From Aureimonas sp. AU4 (GTDB taxonomy: Bacteria; Pseudomonadota; Alphaproteobacteria; Rhizobiales; Rhizobiaceae): a DNA stretch of 64,000 nt. Positions 1-8,666 of the stretch are shown in pieces (within the stretch, counting starts at the first letter, position 1; every line of letters starts with the position of its first letter). The notes beneath the pieces are model-generated. The model was not told the DNA's origin. It saw only the letters and a program-made list of their open reading frames with translations, and did not search any database. The stretch is from contig NZ_BBWK01000054.1 of the NCBI RefSeq assembly GCF_001463765.1, positions 1-64,000 on the forward strand, read 5' to 3'. The translations under genes were made by a program, and so were the position numbers.

Positions 1-343
1 TCCTGACCTCCAGTCAAGTTATAGGTTAGGGTTGGGCCTTTGTTACGAAGGACAGCCTTCCCTGCCCCATCCCTGTTGAAAGCCTCAGGTCGTCCCCCTT
101 CGTCTTTCGAGTGTGAGGATATCGACGGGCGCACCGGATGCAATCACCGAAAGGCCACACCCCCGCCACCGAGACACGTTGGTCACACCGCTGTTGCGGC
201 GATGCCACGTTCGTGAGGGGTGCGGCCCTATTTCGCTTGCCCGAACCTGAACAAACCCCTGCCTCGAAGGGGTTCGGACGCTAGCTTCGCGCCAGTTGCG
301 GGACGGGCACGTTCGCGTATCGAAGAATCGGAGCGCACCGGGC
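1..343. other. Intergenic region upstream of kup
   Basis: No gene is supportable here. The short open frames lack family resemblance and a convincing ribosome-binding site. The first 100 bases are less GC-rich than the rest of the window, as expected of a promoter region, but I see no clear -35/-10 pair. The last 100 bases can fold and form the leader of kup. Confidence 0.5.
241..277 (+). promoter_or_regulatory. Possible alternative hairpins in the kup leader
   Basis: AACCCCT (254-260) can pair with AGGGGTT (268-274). CCGAACC (241-247) can pair with GGTTCGG (271-277). The two pairings share bases 271-274 and so exclude each other. They lie about 70 bases before the kup start codon. This is seen directly; any regulatory role is inference, and no U-tract follows. 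Confidence 0.25.
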
Positions 344-2224
344 ATGGCGGTGAACGAGGCGGAAACGAGGCTGGAACGCGCCACGGCCTGGGCAGCGGTG
401 GGGGCGCTCGGCGTCGTCTTCGGGGATATCGGCACCAGTCCGCTCTACGCGCTGCAGGAGGGCGTGCGGGCGGCGTCCGTCGGGGGGAACGCCGCGCCGG
501 CCGCTATCCTCGGCGTCCTGTCGCTCGTGACCTGGGCGCTGATTCTCGTGGTGACGGTGAAATACGTCACCTTCATCCTGAGGGCCGACAACGACGGCGA
601 GGGCGGCATCCTGGCGCTCGTCACGCTGCTGCGTGTCCACCAGGGCCGTCGGCGCGGCCAGCTCATCCTTCTGGGTCTCGGGCTGACCGGCGCGGCCATG
701 CTGTTCGGCGACGGCGTCCTCACGCCCGCCATCTCGGTGCTCTCGGCCATGGAGGGCATCCGGGTCGTGGCCCCCTCCTTCGATCGCTTCATCGTTCCGG
801 CGACGGTCGTCGTGCTTCTGGCGGTCTTCGTGCTCCAGCGCCTGGGAACCGCGCCGATCGCGCGCTTCTTCGGTCCGATCATGCTTCTCTGGTTCGCGGC
901 GCTCGGCCTATTCGGCGCCCTCGCGATCGCCGGGCAGCCGGGCATCCTTGCCGCCGTGAACCCCGCGCACGGCATCTCCCTCCTCGTGTCGGAGCCCGGC
1001 CGGGCGCTGGCGATCATGGGATCGATCTTCCTGGCGGTCACGGGCGGCGAGGCGCTCTACGCCGATCTCGGCCAGTTCGGGCGCCGGACGATCCGCAACG
1101 CCTGGACGATGATCGCCCTTCCCGCGCTTCTCATGAACTACTACGGCCAGGGCGCGCTGTTTCTCTCCAGCCCCGATGTGCGCCATCCCTTCTTCGAGAT
1201 CGTGCCCGCGCCCTTCGGCCTGCCGATGCTGGTTCTGGCGACGCTTGCCACCATCATCGCCTCGCAGGCGATCCTGACCGGCGCCTTCAGCCTCGCGAAC
1301 CAGGCCGTGGAGCTCGGCTTCCTGCCGCCCATGCGGGTGCGCAACACCTCGGCGCACAACGAGTCCGATGTCTATATCGGGCGCGTCAACTGGCTGATCG
1401 GCATCCTGGCGATCGCCGTCGTCGTCAGCTTCGGCTCGTCCGAGCGGCTGGCTTCGGCCTACGGCATCGCGGTGGCGCTGGCCATGGTCACGACCACGGT
1501 GCTCTTCGTGTTCGAGATGGGGCGCGCTTGGCGCGTGCCGCGCTGGCTGGTCTTTGCGGTCGGCGCCTTGTTCCTCAGCCTCGACCTTCCCTTTGCGACG
1601 GCGAACCTGACCAAGCTTCTGGACGGCGGTCTCCTGCCGCTCTCGATCGGCGGCGTCGTGCTGCTCGTCATGTGGGCCTGGCGCCACGGCCTGAAGCGGC
1701 TTCGCAGCGGGTCGCGCCTTGCGTCCATGCCGATGAAGGAGTTGCCCGGCCGGCTTGCGGGCAGCCGCCGCCTGCCGCGCCCCGCCGTCTTCATCACGCG
1801 CACGGGTGAAACGGCGCCGCTCTCGCTCGTGCGCATGCGCAAGCTGGCCGATGTCAGCTTCTCGCCCTCGATCGTCTGCGTGGTGCGGCAGGTCGACAAG
1901 CCGCGCGTGCCGGACGGCGACCGCGCGCATTTCACCCGCATCGCCGAGGACATCGTGCGTGTGGACATCGGCTTCGGCTACATGCAGCGCCTCAACCTGC
2001 CCTCCGTGCTGGTGCCGGTGCTGCGCGCTCACCAGATCCCGTGCGACGACCTGATCTACTTCACGGCCATGGACCGCGCGGTCCCGAGCGACACGATCCG
2101 CTCGTGGAGCGACATCCTCGACCGGCTCTTCACCTTCCTGTTCGACACGGCGGAGCGCCCGGTGGACCGCTTCGGTCTGCCGGAGACGCGGACCGTCTCC
2201 TTCGGAACGAGCCGTCACATCTGA
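344..2224 (+). CDS. kup: KUP/HAK/KT family potassium transporter
   Basis: Inner-membrane potassium uptake protein, in this family a K+/H+ symporter. The family signature GDIGTSPLYA is at about residues 28-37. About twelve hydrophobic segments follow, to roughly residue 455, then a hydrophilic cytoplasmic C-terminal domain of about 170 residues. The 626 residues match the usual Kup length. The frame is open further upstream, but I chose the ATG at 344 because GGAG lies 10 bases before it and the conserved protein begins only a few residues later. No kdp or trk genes are nearby, so it looks like a stand-alone transporter. It ends 7 bases from the convergent nuclease gene, leaving no room for a separate terminator. 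Confidence 0.95.
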   Translation: MAVNEAETRLERATAWAAVGALGVVFGDIGTSPLYALQEGVRAASVGGNAAPAAILGVLSLVTWALILVVTVKYVTFILRADNDGEGGILALVTLLRVHQGRRRGQLILLGLGLTGAAMLFGDGVLTPAISVLSAMEGIRVVAPSFDRFIVPATVVVLLAVFVLQRLGTAPIARFFGPIMLLWFAALGLFGALAIAGQPGILAAVNPAHGISLLVSEPGRALAIMGSIFLAVTGGEALYADLGQFGRRTIRNAWTMIALPALLMNYYGQGALFLSSPDVRHPFFEIVPAPFGLPMLVLATLATIIASQAILTGAFSLANQAVELGFLPPMRVRNTSAHNESDVYIGRVNWLIGILAIAVVVSFGSSERLASAYGIAVALAMVTTTVLFVFEMGRAWRVPRWLVFAVGALFLSLDLPFATANLTKLLDGGLLPLSIGGVVLLVMWAWRHGLKRLRSGSRLASMPMKELPGRLAGSRRLPRPAVFITRTGETAPLSLVRMRKLADVSFSPSIVCVVRQVDKPRVPDGDRAHFTRIAEDIVRVDIGFGYMQRLNLPSVLVPVLRAHQIPCDDLIYFTAMDRAVPSDTIRSWSDILDRLFTFLFDTAERPVDRFGLPETRTVSFGTSRHI

Positions 2225-2231
2225 GCGTGGT

Positions 2232-4835
2232 TCACAGCCGGATGATCGGCGCGCCGAGATCGCGGAAGTCGCGCTCGCGGCAGGTGAGCACGATCACCTG
2301 CAACCCCGTGTCGGCCGCCCGCTGCAGCGCCATGTGCATGCGCTGGAGGCGAACCTCGTCGGTGTTGACGAGCGCGTCGTCGAGGATGACCGCCGCCGGA
2401 TGGCCGCCGCGCTTGAGCACCTCGGCCAACGCCAGCCGCGTTACCACGGCCACCTGCTCGCGCGCGCCCATCGACAGGCGATCGAAGCGCTCCTCCGTGC
2501 CGCGACGGCGAAGGGCCGCGATCTCCAGCGTCGACTCGTCGAACTCGACGTCGCTTTCGGAATGGAGGAGCCGCAGGTAGGGAGCGACCCGCTGCTTGAT
2601 CGGTCCGAGCCAGCTTTCGCGAGCCTCGCGCTGGGCGTCGAGAAGGGTCTGATGGAGAAGCCGCGATGCCTCGGCCTCGAGCGACAGACGCTGGCGCTGC
2701 ATCTCGGCCGCGGCGATCTCGCCCTGCAGGCGCTCGATCTCGGAATGAAGGGAGACGAGCCCCTGCGCGCCGAGTTCGCCCTCGAGCGTCGCGACCTCCG
2801 CCTGAAGGCGGGTCTGGTCCTCGCGCACGGCGGCCAACGCGCGCTGGCGCGCCTCCATCGTGCGGCGCGCAGTGTCGGGATCGGCCGCCTCCAGAGCCTC
2901 GCGGCGCTGCGTGAAGGCGAGCGCGCGGCCAGCGCGCTCCGTGTCGGCGGCCGCCAGATCCGCAAGAAGGGCGGCACGGGGGCGGTCGCGCTCGGCCTCC
3001 GCCAATTCGGCTCCGCGCCGCCGCGCCTCGGCCTCGGCGTGGGCGGCCTCGCTGCGCAGGGCGCCCAGCGCCTCGCGCGCCTGCGACAGGGTACGCCCGG
3101 CGCTGGCCATGGCGCGTTCCGCCTCGGCCAGCTCGCGCCGCGCCTCGTCCCAGCTCCCCGCCGCGCCCTCCACCGGCTCGGGCTCGTCGGTCCGCGCCAG
3201 TTGCGCGCGGCGGGCCGCCATGCGCCCGGCCAGCGCCGCCAGCCCTTCCGGCACGAGCAGGCGGATCTGTGCGTCCAGCCGCTCTCGCGCACGCGCGCGT
3301 TCCTCGCTCTCGCGAACGCGCCGCCGCGCCTCGTCGACGTCGCTTGCGCCGATCGTCCGAAGCTTGTCGGCCAGCGCTCTCCTGGTGCGGTCCGCCTCGC
3401 GTCCCAAAGCCTCGCCGTCGCCGCCCGGCTCGATCTCGATCGCGCCGAAGCCCTCGAGCTCGAGCCGCGTCAGCCGGCCGATCCGCAGCACCTCGCCGGG
3501 CATGACCGGAGCGTCGGCGGTTCGCGCGGTTCGGCCGTCGAGAGGATAGAGCCGCAGAACGGGGCTCGCGCCTTCGAGACGGATCGCCGCCTCGCGCGCA
3601 GCCCGCTCCAGCGCATCCAGCGTCTTCAGAAGCGCGGCATCGAGGCCGGGCTCGGGCTGCGCGACGGCATCGCGCTCCTGCACGAGCGCAATGGCCCGCG
3701 CGTGCCGCGCGTCATCGGCTGCGAGCTCGGCCGCCAGTTGCCGGGCCTCGGCGCGTCGCGCGGCCTGTCCGGCCTGCGCGGCCAGCCGCTCCTCGGCCGC
3801 CCTCGCCGCTTCGAGCCGTGCCCCGACGCGGGTCGACACCTCGACCTCGCGCGCCAGTCGCGCCTCGCCCTCACTGAGGCGTTCGGCCGTCTCGCCCGCG
3901 CGCGCCTGCGCGCCGCGAAGCGCTTCGCTTGCGGTGTCCCGCGCCTTGAGACGTTCGGCACTAGTCTCGCGCGCCATCTCGGCCTGACGCAGGGCGCGCT
4001 GGGCCTCGCCCGCCTCGCGCTGCAGCGCGCCGAGCCCGGCCAGCGTCTCCTCGGCTGCCCGCAGCGCCCGCTCGGCCTGCCGCACGACATCGTCGCGCTC
4101 GTAGCCGCGCAGCCGGTCGCGCTGGCGATGGAGGCGCTCGATCTTCTCCTGGTAGCCCCGTGCCAGCGCCTCGCGCTCGTTCAGCTCGCGGCCGAGATCG
4201 GCCAGCCGGTCCTCGACGGCCTTCAGCGGCGAGTTGACCGAGACACGCCCGCGATCGGTGAAGAAGCGATCGTGGCGCGCCTTCGCGAGGGCCAGCAGCG
4301 AGCGGCCCCGGTCGCCGCCGAGCACCTGCGCGACCTCGCCCTCCAGCGAGGCGGCGACCGCGTCGCGACCCTGCCCGAGGTCGAGCCCCTGGAAGGCGCG
4401 GCCCTGGTCGGCCCAGAGCAGGCCGAAGGCGCCGGGATAGTCGCCTTCCTTCACCTTGCGGGCGCCCGAATGGTTGAAGCGGAAGATCTCGGCCAGCCGC
4501 TCCTCGACGGCCTCGCCGGTCAGGCTGCCGGTCGCCCAGGTCAGCTCCGCGTCGGGCTTCTGGAGGAAGCCCTTGCGCAGGCGATAGCTCTCGCCGCCCG
4601 TCTCGAATTCGACGGTGACCTCCGGGCGAACCTGACGCCCGTAGGGCGCGAAGAGACGAACGACCTCCGTCTGCGCCCGGTGGCGCTGGAAGAACGCGGA
4701 GCGCAGCGCCAGAAGAAGCGTCGACTTGCCGGCCTCGTTGTCGCCGACCACCACGTTGAGCCCCGGCTGGAGGCCGTCGAGGTCGCGCGTTTCGGAGCCG
4801 GCGAAGTTGCGCAAGGAAAGCGAGCGAAGGAACAT
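2232..4835 (-). CDS. SbcC/YhaN-like AAA ATPase of a nuclease complex
   Basis: SMC/Rad50-type ATPase of 867 residues, expected to pair with the metallophosphoesterase encoded just upstream as an SbcCD-like DNA end-processing complex. The N-terminal Walker A (GDNEAGKST, about 31-39) follows a strand motif LRSLSLRNFAG. The long Ala/Arg/Glu-rich middle reads as coiled coil, with runs such as EAQRALRQAE. The C-terminal half-site carries an ABC-type signature (LSMGAREQVAVVTRLALAE) and a Walker B-like AVILDDALVNTDE. The start ATG lies 4 bases beyond the partner's stop codon; the frame is open well upstream, but only inside the partner gene. It resembles Bacillus YhaN more than E. coli SbcC in length. 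Function is by family resemblance. Confidence 0.85.
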   Translation of the reverse strand: MFLRSLSLRNFAGSETRDLDGLQPGLNVVVGDNEAGKSTLLLALRSAFFQRHRAQTEVVRLFAPYGRQVRPEVTVEFETGGESYRLRKGFLQKPDAELTWATGSLTGEAVEERLAEIFRFNHSGARKVKEGDYPGAFGLLWADQGRAFQGLDLGQGRDAVAASLEGEVAQVLGGDRGRSLLALAKARHDRFFTDRGRVSVNSPLKAVEDRLADLGRELNEREALARGYQEKIERLHRQRDRLRGYERDDVVRQAERALRAAEETLAGLGALQREAGEAQRALRQAEMARETSAERLKARDTASEALRGAQARAGETAERLSEGEARLAREVEVSTRVGARLEAARAAEERLAAQAGQAARRAEARQLAAELAADDARHARAIALVQERDAVAQPEPGLDAALLKTLDALERAAREAAIRLEGASPVLRLYPLDGRTARTADAPVMPGEVLRIGRLTRLELEGFGAIEIEPGGDGEALGREADRTRRALADKLRTIGASDVDEARRRVRESEERARARERLDAQIRLLVPEGLAALAGRMAARRAQLARTDEPEPVEGAAGSWDEARRELAEAERAMASAGRTLSQAREALGALRSEAAHAEAEARRRGAELAEAERDRPRAALLADLAAADTERAGRALAFTQRREALEAADPDTARRTMEARQRALAAVREDQTRLQAEVATLEGELGAQGLVSLHSEIERLQGEIAAAEMQRQRLSLEAEASRLLHQTLLDAQREARESWLGPIKQRVAPYLRLLHSESDVEFDESTLEIAALRRRGTEERFDRLSMGAREQVAVVTRLALAEVLKRGGHPAAVILDDALVNTDEVRLQRMHMALQRAADTGLQVIVLTCRERDFRDLGAPIIRL

Positions 4836-4839
4836 CGGG

Positions 4840-5961
4840 TCAGCCTCCCTTGGCCGGGCGGGCGTGGTCCACGAAGGCCATGCGCAGCGCGAGCGCGGCG
4901 GCCTCGCGCTCGGGGTCGGCCGGGTCCGCCGCCTTTCGGCGCAGCCTCTCCACCGCCACGCGCACGAAGCCCGACAGATCGATCGCGTCGAGGTCGTCGA
5001 CATCCGGTTCGTCCACGAGACCGGCATCGTGGATGCGAAGATCATGAAAGCGCGCACGCCATTCGTCGAGGCGCTCTTCCAGCGCGACGCGCTCGCGGAT
5101 CGGCAAAGTGCCGCGCAGTCTGAGGTCCAGCAGCGTCGCGCCGGTGGGCCCGAGCGCGTCCAGCGCGGCGTCCAGCGCGCCGATCTCGCCGTGAAGTTCC
5201 ACGTCGAGGCTCGTCCAGCGAAAGCGGGCCGTCGCCACCTTCTCGACGCGCGGCGCCGCGCCCGGTCCGTCGATCTCGACCAGCGCCGCGAAGCCCGGCT
5301 CGTTGGCAGGGTAGCGGTCGGGTTCGGGTGTGCCCGCGTAGAAGGTGCGGGGTGCGATCTGGAGGAAGCCGTGCCAGTCGCCAAGCGCCAGGTAGTCGAG
5401 TCGGGCGCGGTTCGCGCGGTCGTCGGCGATCGGATTCTCGCTTTCGGCGCTGGCCGGCAGGCGGTTCGCGACGGCGCCATGCGCCAGACCGATGCGGATC
5501 GCGCCGGGCGCCGTTTCCGCCGCGTCGAACCACGCGGTGACGTCGGCGCCCTCGTGTCGGCGCCGCAGCGGCGCTGGCAGGACGACGACGCGCCCCTCGC
5601 ACAGGACGACGGGCTCGGGCCGATCGGCGACCCGCACCCGCGCGCCGTGCCGGAAGCGATCAAGCCGCGTCCAGACAGACACGGAGACGGCGGCGTCGTG
5701 GTTGCCGGGAAGCAGCACCCAGTCGCCGGGATAAAGCGCCATCGCGTCGAGCGTGCGCTGGATGGCGCGGTCCGACGCCGTATTGGCGTCGAAGACGTCG
5801 CCCGCCACCAGAACGAAGTCGGCCCGCCTCTCGGCCGCCAGACGAGCCAGGCGCTCCACCGCGGCAAAGCGCGCCTCCTTCAGCGCGAAGGCGACCTCGG
5901 GCGCATAGCCGCCGAAGGGCTTGTCGATCTGCCAGTCGGCCGTGTGGAGGAAACGGATCAT
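4840..5961 (-). CDS. SbcD/YhaO-like DNA repair metallophosphoesterase
   Basis: Calcineurin-type phosphoesterase of 373 residues, the likely nuclease partner of the adjacent ATPase. The metal-binding motifs are in order: HTADWQ near residue 6, VAGDVFDA near 53, LLPGNHDA near 83, and a later LGDWHG block. These match the Mre11/SbcD active site with manganese-type ligands. I took the ATG directly before IRFLHTADW because the family begins there; the frame extends upstream but that part has no resemblance. The gene is first in a two-gene operon with the ATPase, separated by 4 bases. A substrate preference cannot be read from sequence. Confidence 0.88.
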   Translation of the reverse strand: MIRFLHTADWQIDKPFGGYAPEVAFALKEARFAAVERLARLAAERRADFVLVAGDVFDANTASDRAIQRTLDAMALYPGDWVLLPGNHDAAVSVSVWTRLDRFRHGARVRVADRPEPVVLCEGRVVVLPAPLRRRHEGADVTAWFDAAETAPGAIRIGLAHGAVANRLPASAESENPIADDRANRARLDYLALGDWHGFLQIAPRTFYAGTPEPDRYPANEPGFAALVEIDGPGAAPRVEKVATARFRWTSLDVELHGEIGALDAALDALGPTGATLLDLRLRGTLPIRERVALEERLDEWRARFHDLRIHDAGLVDEPDVDDLDAIDLSGFVRVAVERLRRKAADPADPEREAAALALRMAFVDHARPAKGG

Positions 5962-6116
5962 GATCGGGAGAAGCGAACGCGGGACATGGGACAGGGTGTG
6001 AGGAGACGGATGCGGCGCTTCAAGGGCGGCGGCGCGCCGAGCGACGGTTGTCCCACGCTTTTCGCCCCGCCGGTCCGCCCACCGCAAGCCCGTTTCGTTC
6101 GCCGCGCGAAGTGCCT

Positions 6117-7250
6117 ATGACGAAGCGGTCCGAAACGGAGGCATGGCCGCTCGTGTTCTTCACCCCTCGCACCCAGTCGTTGCCCGCCACCGTCCCCTTC
6201 GTCGGCCCCGAGGCGCTGGAGCGGCGGCTCGGACGCCCGTTCCGGGCGCGGCTCGGCGCGAACGAAAGCGTTTTCGGCCCCTCGCCGCGCGTTCTGGAGG
6301 CGATGGCCGAGGCCGCGCACGGAAGCTGGGCCTACGGCGACCCGGAACAGCACGCGCTGCGCGAGGCGATCGCGGCCAAGCTCGGCCTGACCGCCGCCCA
6401 TGTGACGGTCGGCGAAGGCATCGACGGCCTGTTCGGCCTCCTGGCGCAGCTGACGCTCGACCCCGGCGACGCGGTCGTCACCTCGCTCGGCGCCTATCCG
6501 ACCTTCAACTACCATGTCTCGGGCCATGGCGGATGCCTTGACTTCGTGCCCTACCGCGACGATCGCGAGGACCTCGACGCGCTGGCCGAGCGAGCGAGAA
6601 CGCTCCGCCCGAAGCTCGTCTATCTCGCCAATCCCGACAATCCGACCGGAAGCTGGCACACGGCGGACGAGATCCGCGCCTTCGCGCAAGGCGTGCCGCC
6701 CGAAACGCTCGTCGTCCTCGACGAGGCCTATAGCGATCTCGCACCCGCCGAGGCGCTGCCGCCGAACGACTGGCTTTCGCCCAACGTCCTGCGCTTCCGC
6801 ACCTTCTCCAAGGCCCACGGCATGGCGGGCGTGCGCGTCGCCTACGTCTTCGGCGAACCCGAGACGGTCCGCCAGTTCGACAAGGTGCGCAACCATTTCG
6901 GCGTCTCGCGCATGGCGCAGGCCGGCGCGCTCGCAGCCATGGCCGACGAGGGCTACCTCGCCGAGGTCGTGTCCCGCATCGTGCGGGCGCGGGGCATTCT
7001 TGGCGACATCGCGCGCGGCGCGGGCCTCGAGCCCCTGCCGTCGGCGACGAACTTCGTCGCGATCGACTGCGGCCGCGACGGCGACTTCGCCCGGCGCGTC
7101 CTAGAAGGCGTCCTGGCCGAGGGCGTCTTCATCCGCATGCCGGGCGTCGCACCGCTCGATCGGCTGATCCGCGTGACGGTCGGCCGCGACGACGAACTCG
7201 AGATGTTCGCGCAGGCGCTGGGCCGTTCGCTCGAAGCCGCGCGCAGCTGA
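6117..7250 (+). CDS. PLP-dependent aminotransferase, HisC-like
   Basis: Fold-type I aminotransferase of 377 residues related to histidinol-phosphate aminotransferase. The motif NPDNPTG is at 172-178, DEAYSD at about 202-207, and the pyridoxal-phosphate lysine is in FSKAHGMAGVR (Lys232). The phosphate-binding Arg follows in GVRVAY. A pre-tail of some 23 residues is possible upstream but unlike the family, so the ATG at 6117 is preferred. No other his gene is near, so this may be a HisC paralogue acting on aromatic or another amino acid rather than in histidine synthesis. It is convergent with the next gene with a 6-base gap. Confidence 0.85.
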   Translation: MTKRSETEAWPLVFFTPRTQSLPATVPFVGPEALERRLGRPFRARLGANESVFGPSPRVLEAMAEAAHGSWAYGDPEQHALREAIAAKLGLTAAHVTVGEGIDGLFGLLAQLTLDPGDAVVTSLGAYPTFNYHVSGHGGCLDFVPYRDDREDLDALAERARTLRPKLVYLANPDNPTGSWHTADEIRAFAQGVPPETLVVLDEAYSDLAPAEALPPNDWLSPNVLRFRTFSKAHGMAGVRVAYVFGEPETVRQFDKVRNHFGVSRMAQAGALAAMADEGYLAEVVSRIVRARGILGDIARGAGLEPLPSATNFVAIDCGRDGDFARRVLEGVLAEGVFIRMPGVAPLDRLIRVTVGRDDELEMFAQALGRSLEAARS

Positions 7251-7256
7251 CGCCCT

Positions 7257-7529
7257 TCAGTGGCGGACGAGCCACTCGCGCGCCTGCCGCAGGGCCCGCC
7301 CGAGCTCGACCTTGGTCAGCGAGGCGGCGATCTCGGCGCGGTGGTAGGCCGCGTCCTCGGCGCCCAACTGGTCGGCGAGGTTGAAGTACATGTGCGCGGA
7401 AACGAGATCGACCGGACCCTCGCGACCGGCGGCGGCGGCGAGGCCCCGCTCCATCAAGGTCTCGCCGATCGGCATCGGGGCCACGAGGGCGGTGCCGAAG
7501 TCTGCATGCGGAATGTCGAACCGTGCCAT
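7257..7529 (-). CDS. Small Sel1-repeat-like protein
   Basis: Ninety-residue protein with one Sel1-like helical repeat. The segment DLVSAHMYFNLADQLG resembles the repeat consensus, where a residue pair VDLV..H.YFNLA follows a glycine. A helical basic tail ends in REWLVRH. Such single-repeat proteins are common in Hyphomicrobiales and have no assigned function. AGGAG lies 10 bases before the ATG. No signal peptide is seen, so it is probably cytoplasmic. Confidence 0.75.
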   Translation of the reverse strand: MARFDIPHADFGTALVAPMPIGETLMERGLAAAAGREGPVDLVSAHMYFNLADQLGAEDAAYHRAEIAASLTKVELGRALRQAREWLVRH

Positions 7530-7911
7530 GGTTGTCGCTCTCCTGATCCTTTGCCCTTTGTTGTTCGGGCGTTGGTTGAAGAGTGACGCGTAAGATTTGA
7601 CTGCAATTTAAGGGGCTTGGCTAACCGAAGCTGAAGCGGACGTTCACGTTTCGGCAAGTTCGGGAGCCGCTTGTGCGCAAAGCCCTATGCGGCAGGGTTC
7701 GCGTCCAGGCTGTGGCGTTCGGGGCGCGGCGGATCGCCGGACGATGTTCGGGTTTTCCACAGCCTTGTTCGGATGGCTTTCGATTCGGGCGTTCGGAACG
7801 ACGGGACGCTTCGCCTCCCGCCCTTGCCGAGCCGCGGGCTTTCCGCTTACGTCTTCGTCAATGGCGACCCGACACGACGAAGCGTGGCGCCGCACCCGGA
7901 GGAACGACCCG
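7530..7911. other. Intergenic region between divergent genes
   Basis: Contains the 5' regions of two divergent genes and no gene I can support. A TTGACT at 7597-7602 is the best -35-like element on the plus strand, but the hexamer 17 bases on is a poor -10. The longer frames crossing this stretch run into the DUF2147 gene without any family resemblance before its signal peptide. Confidence 0.45.
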
Positions 7912-8271
7912 ATGCGCATGACGAACCCGATCGCGGCGGCGCTCGCCGCGATGACCCTTCTGGCCGCCACGGGCGCGGCGATGGCGGACCCGATCGAGGG
8001 GCGCTGGAAGATGCCGTCCGGTTCGGACGCGACGATCGCCGCCTGCGGCGGCGACTTCTGCCTGACCTACGTGAACGGTCCCAACAAGGGAAAGACCTTC
8101 GGCCGGATGCGCGCCACCGGGAGCGGCGCCTACGAGGGCACGGTCACGGACTATACGCGCGGCGGCAAGGAGTTCACCGGCAAGGGCAAGCTGAGCGGCG
8201 ACACGCTTTCAGTGTCGGGCTGCGTTCTAGGCGGGCTGATCTGCCGCTCGCAATCCCTCACGCGCATCTGA
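7912..8271 (+). CDS. DUF2147 family secreted protein, copy 1
   Basis: A 119-residue DUF2147 protein. It begins with a signal peptide (hydrophobic AAALAAMTLLAATGAAMA, with predicted cleavage after AMA), so the mature protein should be periplasmic. The mature part starts DPIEGRWK, the usual W-containing opening of the family, and ends CRSQSLTRI. Cysteines in ACGGDFC and in GCVLGGLIC could form disulfides. GGAGGA sits 9 bases before the ATG and fixes the start. A second, related copy follows within 60 bases, suggesting a tandem duplication. The family is of unknown function, though some members bind or act near lipid or polysaccharide ligands. Confidence 0.85.
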   Translation: MRMTNPIAAALAAMTLLAATGAAMADPIEGRWKMPSGSDATIAACGGDFCLTYVNGPNKGKTFGRMRATGSGAYEGTVTDYTRGGKEFTGKGKLSGDTLSVSGCVLGGLICRSQSLTRI

Positions 8272-8328
8272 GGTTGACGCGGCTCGCGGATCGGGCAGAA
8301 CGGGCGCCCGATCCGCTGAAGGCCGCGC

Positions 8329-8661
8329 ATGACCCATCTTCTTCTCGTTATCGCGATGATGCTTGGAACGCTGTCCCTCGCGCGGGCGGAGGCGATCCTG
8401 GGAGAATGGAGGGTCTCCAACGGCGAGCGCGTGGTCTACGCGCCCTGCGGCGGCGCCTTCTGCGGCCGGGTCGAGAGCGGGCGATACAGGGGCAAGAGCG
8501 TCGGGCGAATGAGCGGTTCGGGCCGAAACTATACCGGCACCGTCACCGACCCCTCCACCGACAAGACCTATGAGGGCCGCGCCGAGGTGTCGGGCGACCG
8601 GCTGGTCCTGACGGGCTGCGTGGCGAAGGTCTTCTGCCGGTCGCAGACCTGGACGCGCTGA
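8329..8661 (+). CDS. DUF2147 family secreted protein, copy 2
   Basis: A 110-residue paralogue of the preceding gene. It has a short signal peptide (LLLVIAMMLGTLSLARA) and the same layout: GEWRV opening, CGGAFCG cysteine pair, and C-terminal GCVAKVFCRSQTWTR. Homology to copy 1 is clear along the whole mature part, but identity is modest, so the duplication is not recent. The acyltransferase gene begins 5 bases after its stop codon, pointing to co-transcription. Function is unknown. Confidence 0.85.
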   Translation: MTHLLLVIAMMLGTLSLARAEAILGEWRVSNGERVVYAPCGGAFCGRVESGRYRGKSVGRMSGSGRNYTGTVTDPSTDKTYEGRAEVSGDRLVLTGCVAKVFCRSQTWTR

Positions 8662-8666
8662 GCCGC

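Noticed and set aside
908-2218. A 436-codon open frame antisense to kup
   Set aside because: Composition is Arg/His/Asp-rich without any family motif; the opposite strand encodes Kup.
2334-5123. A 929-codon open frame on the plus strand opposite the YhaN-like gene
   Set aside because: Low-complexity Arg/Ala-rich translation with no domain, lying opposite a well-supported gene; typical of GC-rich antisense frames.
7597-7625. Promoter in the DUF2147 upstream region
   Set aside because: TTGACT is a fair -35, but the hexamer 17 bases on (GCTAAC) is a poor -10.
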